DNA from: Tieghemiomyces parasiticus
Lineage: Eukaryota > Kickxellomycota > Dimargaritomycetes > Dimargaritales > Dimargaritaceae
Direction: 5' to 3'
DNA length: 58,085 nt
Assembly (NCBI GenBank): GCA_027575765.1
Contig: JANBPT010000194.1
Location: 1 to 58,085 of the forward strand
Made by a program: the position numbers and the translations under genes. Positions within the stretch are counted from its first letter, which is position 1; every line of letters starts with the position of its first letter. Positions 10,016 to 23,600 of the stretch are shown one piece after another. The notes below the pieces were generated by a model, which was not told the DNA's origin, made no database searches, and was given only the letters and a program-made list of their open reading frames with translations.

Positions 10016-12330
10016 GGCGACAGGTGAGATGTGTGGTGAGGTAAAAAATGTGGAATGTGCGAAGGTAAGGAGGGGGAATGAGCATGGCTAGGAGGAATTC
10101 GGCAACGGAGAAAAGGTGATAGATAAAGTGTACGCCGCTGTACTGACCCACATGACAGCGGGGTGTCGGGTGGATAGTAGAGGGTAGAACTAGTTGCTGA
10201 CGGCACCCACAGTCAGGTGGGATGATCAGGGGTAAGTCAGGGAGAGCGGGTTAAGGAGTGGGAAACGAGAGCGAAGGTAGAGACGCGCGGGCGCAAGGTG
10301 GGGTGCTACACTCCCATGCGGGTGAGCCTAGTCGCAGGAAACAATGGTCCACGGAGGAGGGAGGGTCGGTAGAGCTTAGCCCTTAGCGCTGATTGTCTCG
10401 GAGAGTGACATTGGAAGCAAGTAGGAGGTGGCCAGACTACAACTGCGCAAGCGTTGTTGCCTGGCGGCGGTCACGGCTGTTCACCGAGACGGCACGTGAC
10501 GGACTTGACCAGTGGGCCCAGGCAGCTTGGTGTCCTAACCAATACCCCTGATCGCTGTCCACAGTAATATTTGCCGGAGACATCGATCCGCATCAGTGGG
10601 GTAAAAGAGCGCTCCGTGTATTACTCATTAAAGCTAGTGGAAGACACGTCACTGGGAGGCTGAGAGGGTACATATAGGCCGATTGGGACTTCTCAGAGGG
10701 TAGTACTTGTCGATACTTGTTGGATGAAAAGGAAACGAGAGCGAACGGCATGTTAACTAGTCAGGTTTGGCATATGCCGCCGGAGCTGGTTTCTGGGGGA
10801 TCACCTGACTAGCTGCGCCTTCAATTGAACCGGTCTCTCTGTAGAACTAGTTAATACCTTACAGCTGAGGCAGTACCAGGTTAGTGAAAGTAATGAGGCG
10901 GTGTCAGTGGGTCACACCATACAAATTAGTACAGTTAAGCCCGCCCACCGCATCCCATATCGACTCCATTCGGCTCATCCCAAGAGGTCAGACCATTTTA
11001 CTGGAACTGAGCTTGGTTTCCGCAGTTACAAGCTAAACGCTTTGTTCAGAAATTGACCCCTGGGGACTGCCGGCTGTGAGTGGAAAGGCTCGATGCGGGT
11101 AATACAGAAAGTAGGTCATGCGGCCGATAGGTTGGGGAGTAGAGTACGGGGTCCAACAATGTCATGTTGGCTGAGATGGTGCTGATGTATAATGCGCCTG
11201 GTACGTCTTGGGGTCCAATCCACCGGGAATCTCCCCTTGTTATCTGAGCTTAAACTGCCTACCCCACAGGGTAATGAAGGACGATGGAGTGATGGACCAG
11301 AGCCTCAAGGGGTTAGTACATAGCACCTACCTATTCCTTTCCTCCGCTCGTTTTCTGTTCGCCTGCCATTGGTAAACTAGGTCTTCGAATCCGCATGAGC
11401 ATCGTCAGCTTATCACCTCATGCATGGTTCCCAATTAATTTTCTATCGAGATTCACGATATTATACGTGTGTGTGTGTGTGTGTAATTCCAGAATCCAAA
11501 ATTATCCGATTTTAGGGGCTACCAAACAAGTACAGCCGTGATTATAATCTACCAACTCTAAATATCCTAATTAGACCACCAGGGCAATAAACATGATTGA
11601 TCGGAGGAGCTTGTATGATGGCAGCTACGGGTCACTGAGTACCCACCGAGCGCCCCCGAAGGAAGTAAAGGCCCTCCGAGTTGGGTGAAGCAACACTTAC
11701 GGTGAGCTACACCCCTCGGTCCTTTATGGCCATGGGGCAAGCGGTCTATCCCGACATTGACCTGGTTTGTTTGGCGTGGGCGATAACCTGTTGAAGACAC
11801 AGTTAGCAGTTAGCAAGCCAGTGAATACCTGTGACCCACCGCCGGATACGCCATTTTCCCATGGCATCCTCTTGTCCGGGAGTCGTTCTATTGTGTGAAT
11901 ATTTCGTGTAACCGTTCCCAAAGACCGCCACCATCGATATAATCTGCTAGAACGGTTCTAAGTAGATTAATGGACTAGGGATTTTATTACGGTGTGCAAC
12001 GGCCAGCCGCCGTCCTGAGTAGAGGTAGGGGGACGCCCCTTGCAGCCCGTAAAGGACCGCAGGGATCCCCGAGGATAAAAAACATATACGATTGCATTAC
12101 AAATAACAAGCGTTGAGTAGGGCGGGTGCTATCCCTAGAGGCAGCGAAGCACAAGTGGGTTAGGGTGGAGGGAAATGGGTCATATACAGAGGGGTACATC
12201 TTTCGTGGTATGGCCTTATGCCCGGAAGGCCGGACGCATTGTGCCCGTAGAGGTGGGCTAATGGTGAGGTATATCAAGGGTTCAAAAGTAAACTATTGAA
12301 AAAATATAACGATAGATCAAATATGGCACC
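10016..12330. other. Intergenic, no supported gene; short inverted repeat
   Basis: Only short unconvincing frames are present. The one notable item besides the GT microsatellite is a perfect 10-bp inverted repeat, CTAGTCAGGT at 10757-10766 and its complement at 10803-10812, with a 36-nt loop. No clear TATA box was found just upstream of the lipase start. Confidence 0.55.
11467..11484. repeat. (GT)9 microsatellite
   Basis: Nine uninterrupted GT units lie in the spacer between the lipase and the first aquaglyceroporin. Confidence 0.95.
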
Positions 12331-13308
12331 TTACACCTCCTCCTCAACCTCGTTGGGGGCAATACGGGGGTGGTTGATGAAAAAGTCGTAGACGAGGCCG
12401 CCGACAACAGCGCCAAAGAAGGGGGCAATGGCGGGCACCCAGGCATAGTGGTCGTAGGCGGAGAAGACCTCTCCACCGTAACCGACGGCGGCGGTAAAGC
12501 AGCGAGGGGCCAGGTCACGGGCGGCGTTCATGGCGAAACCGGTCTGATGGCCGATAGCCATACCGATGATGGTGACCACAAAACCGATGGAGAGCGGGGC
12601 GTAGGCAGTACCAGGCATATTACGTTCGTCGGTGACACCGTAGATACAGAAGACCAGGACGGCTGTGCAGACAGTTTCAACCAGGAAGGCGGTCCCCACG
12701 GTGATATTGGGAGCCGGGTAAGTGGCAAAGATACCGGCAGTAGCCGTGTCGCCAATGACCTGGCGGATGCCGCCATCGTAGTCGTGGATGGAGCTGTGGA
12801 AAGTGGCAAACACGAACCCGGCCCCGACAAACCCGCCGAGCATTTGAGAGAAGATGTAGCCGGGAACCTTACGCCAGGGGAAGCCGCGGAGAAGGGCAGC
12901 GGTGACCGTGACGGCCGGATTGAGATGGCCACCGGAGATACCGCCAGAGACGAACAGGGCCATGGTCAGGGCGAACCCCCAGCCGAAGCAAGTGAGAATC
13001 CAGGAGCCGGCCGCAGCGGCCTTAGGGAAGAGGGTGTTGGTGGCGTTCACCGAGTCACCCAGGAAGATAAGCACAAAAGTGCCAAAGAACTCGGCGAGGT
13101 AGTCACGGTAGTCGACGCGCAGGGAGTGGAACCTCTCAAGTAGGTGGCGCGGGCCCGAGGTCTGCTGCCAGCGGGCGTGGCCGCCGCCGGGGGCGGTCTT
13201 GCGCTTCTCCATAGAAATGGCCCGGTATTCCGGGTTATTTCCCTCAAGGTAGGGCTCGCCCTCTTGATGGTGGTGGTAGTTCGAGTTTTCGATGGTGGAA
13301 TGGGACAT
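12331..13308 (-). CDS. Aquaglyceroporin 1 (MIP family) with NAA second box
   Basis: Single-exon 325-residue major intrinsic protein. The start chosen is the ATG at 13306-13308 (MSHSTIENSN); the open frame runs 40 codons further up, but that part overlaps the promoter region. Six hydrophobic segments follow the DYLAEFFGTFVLIFLG start of helix 1. The first half-helix box is canonical (GGHLNPAVTVT). The second reads MNAARDLAPR, with Pro replaced by Ala in the usual NPA, while the following Arg-Asp typical of glycerol facilitators is kept. The N-terminus is short and His/Glu/Asn-rich. It is expected in the plasma membrane, passing water and/or glycerol. Two paralogues lie at 30.4 and 32.9 kb on the same strand, both with normal NPA boxes. 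Confidence 0.95.
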   Translation of the reverse strand: MSHSTIENSNYHHHQEGEPYLEGNNPEYRAISMEKRKTAPGGGHARWQQTSGPRHLLERFHSLRVDYRDYLAEFFGTFVLIFLGDSVNATNTLFPKAAAAGSWILTCFGWGFALTMALFVSGGISGGHLNPAVTVTAALLRGFPWRKVPGYIFSQMLGGFVGAGFVFATFHSSIHDYDGGIRQVIGDTATAGIFATYPAPNITVGTAFLVETVCTAVLVFCIYGVTDERNMPGTAYAPLSIGFVVTIIGMAIGHQTGFAMNAARDLAPRCFTAAVGYGGEVFSAYDHYAWVPAIAPFFGAVVGGLVYDFFINHPRIAPNEVEEEV

Positions 13309-13409
13309 GGCGGCGGTTGTGTGATAGTGGACTATGATCGGGGGGAAGGGTGAAGGAGGTGGCTGTAAAAAGCGGAAGTGGTAGTCGGCAAGGGGCCCGG
13401 AACCTGTGC

Positions 13410-13417
13410 TATTTATA
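13410..13417 (-). promoter_or_regulatory. TATA box of aquaglyceroporin 1
   Basis: TATAAATA on the minus strand, 102 bp upstream of the chosen ATG. The transcript leader between them is pyrimidine-rich. Confidence 0.6.
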
Positions 13418-14020
13418 CAAAGCGGCAAGAGTGTGAAGTCGACCTGACCGGATAGGGAAACTAGAAATGGTGCGCTAAAGGGTGAGGGACAGTGGGAAAG
13501 TACGCACGGCCTCTAGGCTAAGGGGATGGACAGGGTTCGGATAAAACGACGTCAGGGTGTACGACACTAAAAGGTGTAGGGTGGGGGGGCTAGTGAGCGA
13601 GTCGACGTAATCGAACGATGTACGAGGACGACGGAGGCGACCAACGAGAGCGAAGTCAGTGGCGGTGCGGGAATGCACAGAGGAGAGAGGCCAAGTGTTG
13701 ATGTGAAGGAGAGCGGGATGGTGGAGGTGAGAGGAATACTGAGTTGGCTGTGGTGATCTGGCTGTGAAGGGAGGGGCGGCGGATAGTATTTATAAGGCTT
13801 TCGTCGCAGTCGACGGTTGGGAACACAGGCGTTCTTTGCGCACTGGTCCTAGACGAGAGGCGAGGGGGGGAGCCTTGGTGTACGTGACTGGGCGGGGCGT
13901 TTATTCGCCTTCCACCCTCCACTAATGGCCGAATCGGCTGCTGGCAAACCTCTTTAATGGAGGGAAGGAAGCAAGGGTTAGAGTGAGGGGGGGGTCTGCC
14001 GGCAGCGGCGGCCGTGATCA
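13418..14020 (-). promoter_or_regulatory. Upstream region of aquaglyceroporin 1 with a second TATA box
   Basis: A second TATAAATA lies at 13787-13794 (minus), followed by a long C/T-rich run, the same layout seen ahead of other genes here. It could be an alternative distal promoter. The 121-codon frame at 13656-14021 is Pro/Ser/His-rich with no domain and was not accepted as a gene. Confidence 0.35.
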
Positions 14021-14909
14021 TGGGGGGCTATACCCCTTCATTCGCCGCCTTCATCCACCCACACTCTGGACTTCCAAGGGCAGCCAATCTGCGGGTGCTG
14101 TGGGTCGCACTCGGTCGAATCATATTCCATTTGCCCTCACCCCTCTTTCTCTTCCCCTTAGACCTGGTCCCTGCGCCATTTCGTCTGCCCACTGCGCCCT
14201 CCCCCCTTTTTTTATCACCACCCCAGTTTTCTGGTCTGCCATTTTTCACACTCATTTTCCAAATTTATAGACAATCGAGGGGGGGGGGGAAGAGGAGGTG
14301 CTGCAACCACGCCGTCCCCAGCAGGTACACCAAACGGTGCATTGTACTCGACGTGCTAGTCATTCTACGACTAAGTCTATATGGCATCAAGTTGAGGCAC
14401 TGTGGCCGACTCCAGCATTAGGTAGCAGCTACAACCAGCCAGGAAAGATTTGTCTTCGCCATTAGGGCCCATCTCAGCTGGTTACTCGTGAAGCAAGGCA
14501 GGATACCTAGGTCAGGTAGAGTTTTAACATCACTATCCCCATTTTTCGCAAGTCCAAAAAATATATGCGGGCCTGGTGGATTCTAAGGAAAGGAGCAGGC
14601 AGGCAGGTGGAGACGAATTGGTAGGTGACTTTTCAGTGATAGAGTGGTGATCCGCACCGCCACAACCTTAATCGCTTCATTGCCAACTGGCCTTTACTTT
14701 CATTCGCACCTAGTCTTCGTACAGCCACCAGGCTGCGCACTCGCCGAACCAATGGGGCCTACCTTTCGCATCTGGTCGTGGGAGACCGCCACAGCGGCAA
14801 CGGTGTTTGGCCGGGCGGATACCCGCTGGCGTTAGGGAGGCCCTGGATTGGCTGACTTGAAGGGCGGTGCGTCTCCACTATCACGTCCGCTATAGACCAT
14901 TGGACGATG

Positions 14910-14917
14910 TATAAAAG
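14910..14917 (+). promoter_or_regulatory. Orphan TATA box
   Basis: TATAAAAG followed by a C/T-rich run and a second TTTTATAAA at about 14928. The arrangement resembles the promoters of the real genes, but no convincing coding region follows. It may belong to a non-coding transcript or be chance. Confidence 0.25.
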
Positions 14918-17565
14918 GGCGCTTTCCTTTTATAAACAGTTCGCCAATAGTTGCGTGACGGTGTACACCCCAGTGACTTGCTTTCTGATCTATTTCCCCT
15001 CCCCACTATAAGTGAAGAGCGAGTCCCTTATGGGCTGACGGCGCCATTGCCACTGTATCCAGAGTTGGCACAGTCGCAACAATTGTGGGAGTCGGCCATG
15101 AAAATAGAATCGAAAGATGACTGATGTGCCCCCTCAAAAAAACGCACACATACAGCCAGAGAGAGTGCATGGGCGCGTAAAGGGGGCCTGGTGTTTCTGC
15201 GACGTGCACCGGGTCCAGGCACGTGTATGGCGAGGTGTGTATGTGAGACCGAGACACCTAGTGCATCTATGAGCCCCAGTGACATGATTCTCTCGGTCAC
15301 AAACTAGCCTGTGACGCCAGACAATTTTACAGCGCGCTGACATGGGTGATGGTGAACTCACCACCGACATAACTCAATGTACAAACCTCCCAGTTTTATC
15401 GATTTTGACCCGTTCGTTATTCCTCACGAAGAGACAAGCTCCTTTAAAGCTGCTCTTCGATCATACGAAAGTCCGCGGCACCAGGCGAGCTCTGGCGGAC
15501 AAACTCTGGTGTTTAAGTTTGAGATCCCCCGGTGATCGACAGCATGAAGACGAAGTGATCTTAGCAGGCGAATCGCGCCTAGGTGGCGTGGTCTGTAATA
15601 TTTTAAAAATATCGCCACGACCAACCTTTCTGACTGTCCCGTTCGCAGGTATTGTCACAGGGGGGGGGAGGAACCTCACTAGTACATGGTGGCGGGTGCT
15701 ACTCGCATTTGGACTGCTCGGACGCCAAACTTTGTCAGGGGAGATAGCGAAGCTACACGGCCTACTTTTTAGACGGATAGTGGCGATAGACCTCGGCCAT
15801 GGTTCTGCCAGGCAACCTTAACCCCGACGATACCATATCCTCTGCACATCTCCCATCCAGTTTTATCACCCAGCTTTGGTTAGCCAGGTGAGGACTGTCT
15901 GGCCTTCTTCGATCTCCTCGCACCTGGCCGCCACAGGATTGTCAACCAAAATCCGGTAGGAAAGAGGGAGGGGGTATGGGGATTGGACAGCCTCTGTATT
16001 CCCTCCTTGAAGCTCTAACCCATCCCTACGCCCCCCCCCATCACGGCTTCACCCTGCAAGTCTAACCCACGAACGTCAACCCCTCCCCCTGCTACTTTGG
16101 CACTGCCCCTCGTCAGTTAGGGGAACCGCGTTAGTGGTCTGTATAGGCTGCACATTATGCCAGGATGTGTGTATGACGGGGCGTACGAAGCGTTTCATCA
16201 ACACCGCCGACCAGCCCCGAGTAAGCTATTCATCTGGCCCGTTTGGGTGTCCAGCCATTGGAGCGGACGTGCTCCGCCTCGCATTGCAGTAGCCAGTGTC
16301 ACGGCGGGGTCATCGCGGCCTCCACCTCGTTACCGCTTGGCATTGGGTGCGATCGGGCTTACCACTGGTGATGGTTACAGGCCGATCCGTTCTGCTACTG
16401 ACGAAGACCATCGTCACCAGTGCACTTGTAGATGCAGGCCGTTTCCCCGTCTGCCCGCAACGTCTGCTTTGGTCATCTCCACCCATCCTTTCCCCTTGAC
16501 CCATGCCATGCCGTTCTCATGGGCGAAGCCAGAATGGCCCTGGCGGCAGGCAGACAGTCAGTCCTTGTCAGGTTTTTTTTTGTTTTGCTTTTGATCATAG
16601 GCTTACACCCTTGACACCTCTTACGTCGGCACGTTTAAAGTCCATCACCTGACCACTGGCCACCTTGATAGGGGAGCATGTTGACCTGTCAGAATCGAGC
16701 AACAGATGGATTCTCTTCACCTCCTCTTTATCTTCGCGTTTCTACTCTTCCCTTCCCCCTGCGGCGATTAGTCGTATTATTTAGGCGAGGGTTACTTTGT
16801 GAGGTTAGTGAGCGGCGGAACCAGGAGGGGGCGAGGGTTATAAAAAAAACTACCGTCACATTATGGATGATGCAAAGCCCTGATCGTTCCTACTTGGTCA
16901 GATGAAGCAGGTGGCAACCAGGGGTCTTTTACCCGTCTTGGTGACAAGGGGTAAGGGCCTTGCGCCGCTGCCCTCACCGGCCCGAGCCAGCCTCTCACGC
17001 ATAGTTGGATTGCTCTCGATCAAGGCAACTTTGCTCCCATGACGCCGGCAACTTTCATAGCCCTGGGCAATAAGCTATCCGGGATGATATCATCAGCTAT
17101 CTTTTGCCCCGTTCTTCAGTGCACCCCCAGGGCTGCCACAAACTCCGTTTAGATGTCTGTACTACCCAGAATATTTGTTTTTACTTCTATTGATCCCTCT
17201 GTAGCACCGCTCTCAGACCTGTGGATTACATTTACTAAAACCATGGCCGGATACGAGCCGAAGGCGGTTGTCGTGGTTAAGTCTGCACGCTGCTATACCC
17301 AGCGTGGTGCCGAATGGTGGCACCGTAGCTCCTGTCGTGGTGCAGATATTGCGTGTCACGCTGAGGAGAGGTGGTTTTTTTTACAGATAGACTTCACCAA
17401 GCATGTAACCACGGACCTTGTCGTATGCCCGTCGTCTTCTTTAACCGGTCCAGTTTAACCTTGCTCCGCTCTACACGTCTTGGACTCCGCTTCGCACGGT
17501 ATGAAATAGACCGACTGACCCATGCGACCAATGACATATGAGGTGTGAGGGCCGGGCTTAACGTT

Positions 17566-17643
17566 CTAGAGTGTGAAATATCTTCTATTCCAGCGAAATG
17601 GTGAATGGCTCATCTCGGCAAATATTTTCACACCCTAGACTAG
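17566..17643. repeat. Imperfect 18-bp inverted repeat
   Basis: TTCTAGAGTGTGAAATAT near 17566 is mirrored by ATATTTTCACACCCTAGA ending near 17643, with about 16 of 18 positions pairing and a loop of roughly 40 nt. It could be a small transposon remnant or a structured RNA. Confidence 0.5.
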
Positions 17644-20600
17644 TTTAGAATGCGGGGGCCTATTGGCGATTGCCAAATTTGGATTACGGGGTAGCCGGGA
17701 GTGGAAGGCTACTAAAGGAGAGGTGCGGAGCACATGTCATGTGGTCCCCGCCGACGCAACCATGGTGGGGAAAAAAGGAAGAAAGTGGTGGATAAAGGCT
17801 AATCAGAGTGGCGGGTTAAAAATGGCCCTTACCTAATTAGGGAAAGCCGGAGGGTGAATCCTAGCGCCACAGCAACGTCAATGCAGGTCCAAAATGGCTG
17901 CATGTATCTCTGGATCTGATTGGCTGAAAAAAGGGAAAAGGGGCGTCGCGACCCTTCCCTGTCCAATGCCCACTGCCTACGAGGTTGCTAGTCACCCAAT
18001 CCCTCCGGGGCTTCTCACATGCTCGTGACTTTCTTCGTCAACGGACCGTCACACCAATGCCAGCTCGCCGGCAACCAATGCCTGTCCACACTTGGCCAAT
18101 TGGGCTGCAGGCCGCGCTGTGATTCGCACGTTACTTGGGTGTAGGGTTTCCACCGTGTGCCCAGGTGACCCCTCCCGGATCCGTCACCCAAAAACGACCC
18201 CGAGAAGGCGAGGGTGGAAGAGACAGGGGGATTGGCTTGCACGATATGCAGCGTAGTGTCTCCGTAGCCTTCGAGTACGAAACGCCTGACAAACGGATCG
18301 GTGGCCGGGGTGAGCAGGGTCAGCAGTAGCGCTGAGTGGCACTGCTTGGCACGGCCGGCATGTGATTATCTAGTCTCTATACTCAAACTCACCATCCTTT
18401 CCACTGGACACCAGGGAATGCCACTGTACAGATCGCAGCTCGGACCAGGCGAACAAACTAAAGAGGGTAGCAAAGTAACCATCGGGTGTGACCGTTAATG
18501 TGCTCCCTTTGTGGCATTGTTTGGGGCTTGGGCAGCACTGTGGGTTAGGAGCGTGGACGTTGGGCTTAATCCACTAGCCGTTTGCAGTCTACTACTTCGA
18601 AGTCTGCAACTGGCGTGACCGACAAATCACCCGATCAATTTTTGCCGGGGCTTTATCCCTCTGCCCCTTTTCAGTTGACAGTCTTGATTATAGAGATTGG
18701 GAGTAAAATAATAACCCTAAACACGCATCCCTTGGCCGAACACTTAGACCCTTTCTCAGTGTGCCGGCCCATCCCGCTAGCTTAGAACTTAGATTGCTAG
18801 GAGTACCGGTCAAGACGAGCCTCCCTAACGTTGCACTGTAATGTTGGAATCCGTTACCATCAGGCCCTGTGCTGTGAAGAAAGGTGAGAAAGTAAAACCT
18901 GACGTTTTCGCTCGCATCCGCCTATCCTTCCACGGTCGCTAGGGATTCGCCGTCCACCGTGTTTTCCACCTAGCCTCGCCATAGCACGTCGAGCGTCAAC
19001 TATAGTTATAGGCAGGTTATCTCTCAGGGTTTACGTTTAGCCGACTTTGCCACAGATTGAGACTAACCCGATGAGAGGCGTCAGTGGACGGAATGGGTCT
19101 TTACGGTTTCCCTTGCCGCGGGATATCAACCCTTTCTAAAGACAATATACGCAGTTATTAAATGTCTATTTGCGCAGTACGGTTAGGACAGTAGGGCGAA
19201 TACTCGACCCCTAAAAATGGTTGGAACATGAAAGGTCGGGGCCTAGACCACCCCTCTATACCGCCTATGTGGCTTTCGCGTCGGCGGAGGCTGTCGGAAG
19301 GCGGTGTCATCTCACTCGTGCGAGTGATGGACTGCACTACTGGATAGGTCTCTCGACGACCATATCAAGTCAGCTCTCGTTGCGAGTCGGAGGTCCGACG
19401 CATTCCGTGTCGTTAGTGGCCGAGGCTCGGTCGCTTAAGCCATACAACCTTTCCGTGTCATTAAGATCCACCATGATTCGGCCACGGTCTAGCAAACAGG
19501 CCACGTCTGCTAGGAGGTCCCATACCGACGTTAATTGGCACACAAGGCCCCCCCTCCTCCTCCTTTCGCAGGGGGGGGGCAGTTAAGGGTTGTTTAATTT
19601 GCCCATCCGGATATTGCCTGGCTTCCGCTTATGGTGCCGTCGTGTAGTTTGACCACGCGCAACTTTAAAACCCTACCAATCATATTCGTATGTCGTACAC
19701 CACCCCTCAACACAGTGCCAGCAACCACTTCGCCAATCATCAGGGTCACCCTTTTTTTTAACAAAGAGAATCCAGTCGGCACCCTCTTTCGGCGAGAAGT
19801 ATGGCGATCACCCCGTTTTTGAGTCCCAGTTAACCTCGCCCCAATGGCTGGTTATTCGATCACGAGTTTTGTCTCACCGTGTTGTTATACATAAGAACAG
19901 TCCACAATAAATGAACAGAGTAATGCCAGGGCCGCCTATAATTGCCACCAGGCCCCCTTACTTCCGGTTTTTTTTTCGTCGCAATCACCTACACTTCCGG
20001 CACTAGTCGATAGAATAGAGTGGGACGTGATCGTAGTAAGGTGGCGGTTCCTTGACTATAGTTTTAACTCACTAGTTCTACGCGCCCCGCACCAGCACCT
20101 ACGCTGGTTAGTCACATACTGGACCCCTTACGGTAATTTTGAGGTGCTGCGAGGAGGAAAAGGATAATCACAAACGTCGTTCTCGCTAGGCCAATGGCTA
20201 ATGATGCTATACACGCGTCATGCCCTCTCATATTGACCCCTTGCTGCTTTTTTCACCCAGCGGATCATGTACGAGCCTTCTCATATAAGGATTGCAGATA
20301 ACCTAATCGTTTAAAGCTTGGATTCGATGCGTCCCCCCCCCCTCCCCTCCAACTGTATCTGCGCACAGTAAGCGGGCCAATGCACCTGCTGCTTTTCTGG
20401 CAGCGGTTTGGGCGCATTGGCCATGCACGCCAGTCGTCTGATTCCCTTGACTCGCCTCGCTTACCTCGAACGGCATCGTCAGCGCTGATTGAAGTGAAAG
20501 AGACACTGGGACTCGATGGCGATCTCTGGGGGATTTAATCACCTTGATCTTACAGTTCGGGTCGCGATAGAGGTATGTGGCCCTTGTGAACAGCACGGCT

Positions 20601-23600
20601 CCCGGCTACCACTCTAAAAGTCGTCAGCTGCCTCAGGGCCGCCAAATGGAGGGAACGTCTACTATTGACGGTGGAGACCAGGACTGTATCTAGGCGACCA
20701 ACGTACTTAACAAGTGGGGCCACGCAACTAGTGAGGAATTATCAAGCCGGTGGAAAGTCCATACAATTGGTAATTCCGATGGGTGGCCATAAAAAAGGAG
20801 AGAAAGGCGGGCCTACCGCGAGAGAGCGATAGCCCCACGATTGGGTGGCTAGGCCAAAGCGTGGCCCGGTATAGCAACGGCACATACATCTTGGCTGTGG
20901 ATAGGAGGCTACAGATATTTTGGTGACGGACCACTGGAAAGGCTGGGACTTATTCTAGGTATACGAATGGGCCATCATATAGGAGGGCGAGGCGCTTTTG
21001 GTTAAACGGGTTGCAACGGTGGCCATTAGGGCTGTTGGTAGAGAAAATCGTCACCCATGCAGGCTGGTGGCGACTCCTCTGCAAGCCTTTCACACCACCT
21101 CCCTATTCCCGCGCGTCTTAAAACTGCTCACATAATGTAATGGCATCCTACCGGTTGAAGAAGGGCAATGCTGAGCGGCGTGACGAAAACACCTGGAACC
21201 CCAAACCAACTAACTAGGTCTGCCGCCGCCCCCATTCGGGACTCACATTTGCTTCTTTACCTAGCCTACCTCACGCCATGTCGTTTTATTATGCTGTCAA
21301 GTCAAACAATGGCCCAGGATGGACGGTTAGGGGAGACGTGGGTTTCGTTATGGAATTGGGCTGTCATATGCTGTTGCTTTGTAAAAATTGGGCATGCGCC
21401 TTATACGGTGCCCTCCTCAGCCTTGGATAATCAAAGACGATATGTATCCTCCCAATTTTCCCGCCGGGGTATGACAGATTGTCCGCCCAGGCCACCGCAG
21501 TCACTGTACCCGCCTGTCAGTAGTCTAGAAGGGGGTGTTGTGCCCCGAACCCCCACGGTTCGTGTTTCACCTTCGCTATACAGATCGGGATAGAAGAGTC
21601 CCTCCCTAGCTCTGGACGACGTGGGTGGAACGGGCTATACCAAGTCCTATCCTCATTGTGCCCGATTATTCGGATGATGAGTGGGGCCGCCCCCGTCTCG
21701 TATGCGTCCGACCCGTAGAATAACAGGGGCAAGGATTAAGGGATTGACCAATAGGTGGTTTATGGCTATGTAAACCCAGGCTAAACCACAACTATCGGTG
21801 CTGCAACGGGGTGCCCTAAAACGGACCGCTATCCCTTCTTCAGCGCCCATTCGGTGCCCTGTAAAGGCTACACGCAGGCGCTCATGCGTCGCACGCAGAG
21901 CTTATCGTCCGGTGAGCAGGTTCGGGTTCGACAGGCGAGTGGGTGTGCTACCACAGTGATTCCCCTGCCTGGCACCTGTCGGGCCCCCTACCGCCTCCAT
22001 GGGATAATCTCTCTGCGTATCCGACCCGAGACGCATCGCAATCAAAACCACCGGTTACGACCATGGCAAACCCCACGCGGTTAGTTTTCCCAGAAACGGT
22101 ATACGGAAGAAAACGCCTCCCATTGGTATGTGCTACGAGAGTGTTATAGATGGCACCACGACCCCGTGATTTAGATTTCTGGAATCCAATGCAGCTAAGA
22201 GACTCGGGCCCAGGGTAGACCAGGGGTAGGGGGGGGGTCAACAGTTCCACTTTGCAATGTAGTTAAGTATTTATGCATAACCTACTGACCAATGATTAGT
22301 ACTCGTTTGGTGGACACGTGTAAATGATATGTTGTGCAGGGGGGGGGGGACAATAGCAATGCGGCCCATGAAAGTGTGGCTAGTCTTAATTTAAAATTGA
22401 AAACGGGTTGTACGGATTAGTTAGGCCAGTGGAAGAGGTGTAGAGAGTGTGGCCGCTCACCAGCCCGCAGAAAAATATCCGACTAGAGCCGACCATCCTA
22501 TGCCATACGATACTCGTTTGTCTACCAACCGTAAGTATTACAGCATTCTCCTCCCCACTGTTTGGTTTCGAAATTCACATCAGATCGCTCACCTGAGTAA
22601 TTTTGGCTATCGAACTTAACACAGTCAAGTCAGGATTATGCTTCTCTAACCGGTTACCAGTGTATACGGCACTCCCCAGGCAATCGTCAAGTGTTAGTTC
22701 CTGGGACCTCTGCAGCGCAGGGAATGCTACGGAATGTAGGTCTACCTAGCCTGCTTTCTACCCAAATCAGTATAATTTCTATAAAAAAAAACCAAACCTA
22801 TCGGATTTTTTAATGCACGTTTGCAGGACTCGACCACCTTTCTCCAGGTCCAGACAACGTACAGTCGACTTGGCTGACATTCTGCCACACAGAATCTAGT
22901 CGAGGTTTCTAATACCTGAAAAAAAGGAGACCACCCAGTAGTGGTTGGTCCAAACTTAATCATCACGAGTCTAAACGCCACCGAACGATGTGTCGATGAT
23001 GACGAGAGAAGCGATCATCTCGATCTCTGACGGCGTAGTTACGATTCGAGTCACCGCCTTGTATATAGGGCGAAAATGCGATTGGAACACGATATGCGGG
23101 ACCAGTCATGGTGCGTCTTTTTTCAATAGGCATAGCTATGCAGATAGCCCTTCCCTTCAACCGACCTGACCTAGACTTCGACCGAACCGGATTGTGCCCT
23201 CCTTACATTCAGACGATCAGTTTTAGAGTATCTGCGTGGATAGTCTGCCGATGAGAAGGTGGGGCGGATTGACAGCAAGGCCTCTAGGGAATATTAAAGG
23301 TTGTTAAGGGTTATGATCGTACAGTTTGACTATCCAAAACCCCCTTTATCATTGGGAGTATTGACACTTCATAGTGGTATTCTCACCAAAGCCAGAGCAG
23401 ATGAGTGCATGATTCCAGGGAAGAGGTGGTTGAAGGTCGTTGTTTGTGGCCCCTTAAATCAATCCTAGGTGCATTATATATGGAGGCTTAATTATAACGT
23501 CTCCTGAATATTTTTCTCTCCACCGTCTTCATGGACGCTTACCACTGCCCTCTAGTTCAGGGAGTGAGAATATATATTCAGTTGTAGAAAGATAGGAAAA

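Noticed and set aside
12370..13143. 257-codon plus-strand frame antisense to aquaglyceroporin 1
   Set aside because: It mirrors a well-conserved MIP gene; composition (Gly/Asp/Glu-rich) is typical of a GC-biased shadow. The same applies to the frames at 30552-31100 and 33575-34297.
15342..15821. 159-codon plus-strand frame downstream of an orphan TATA box
   Set aside because: No domain, random-looking composition and no coding bias.
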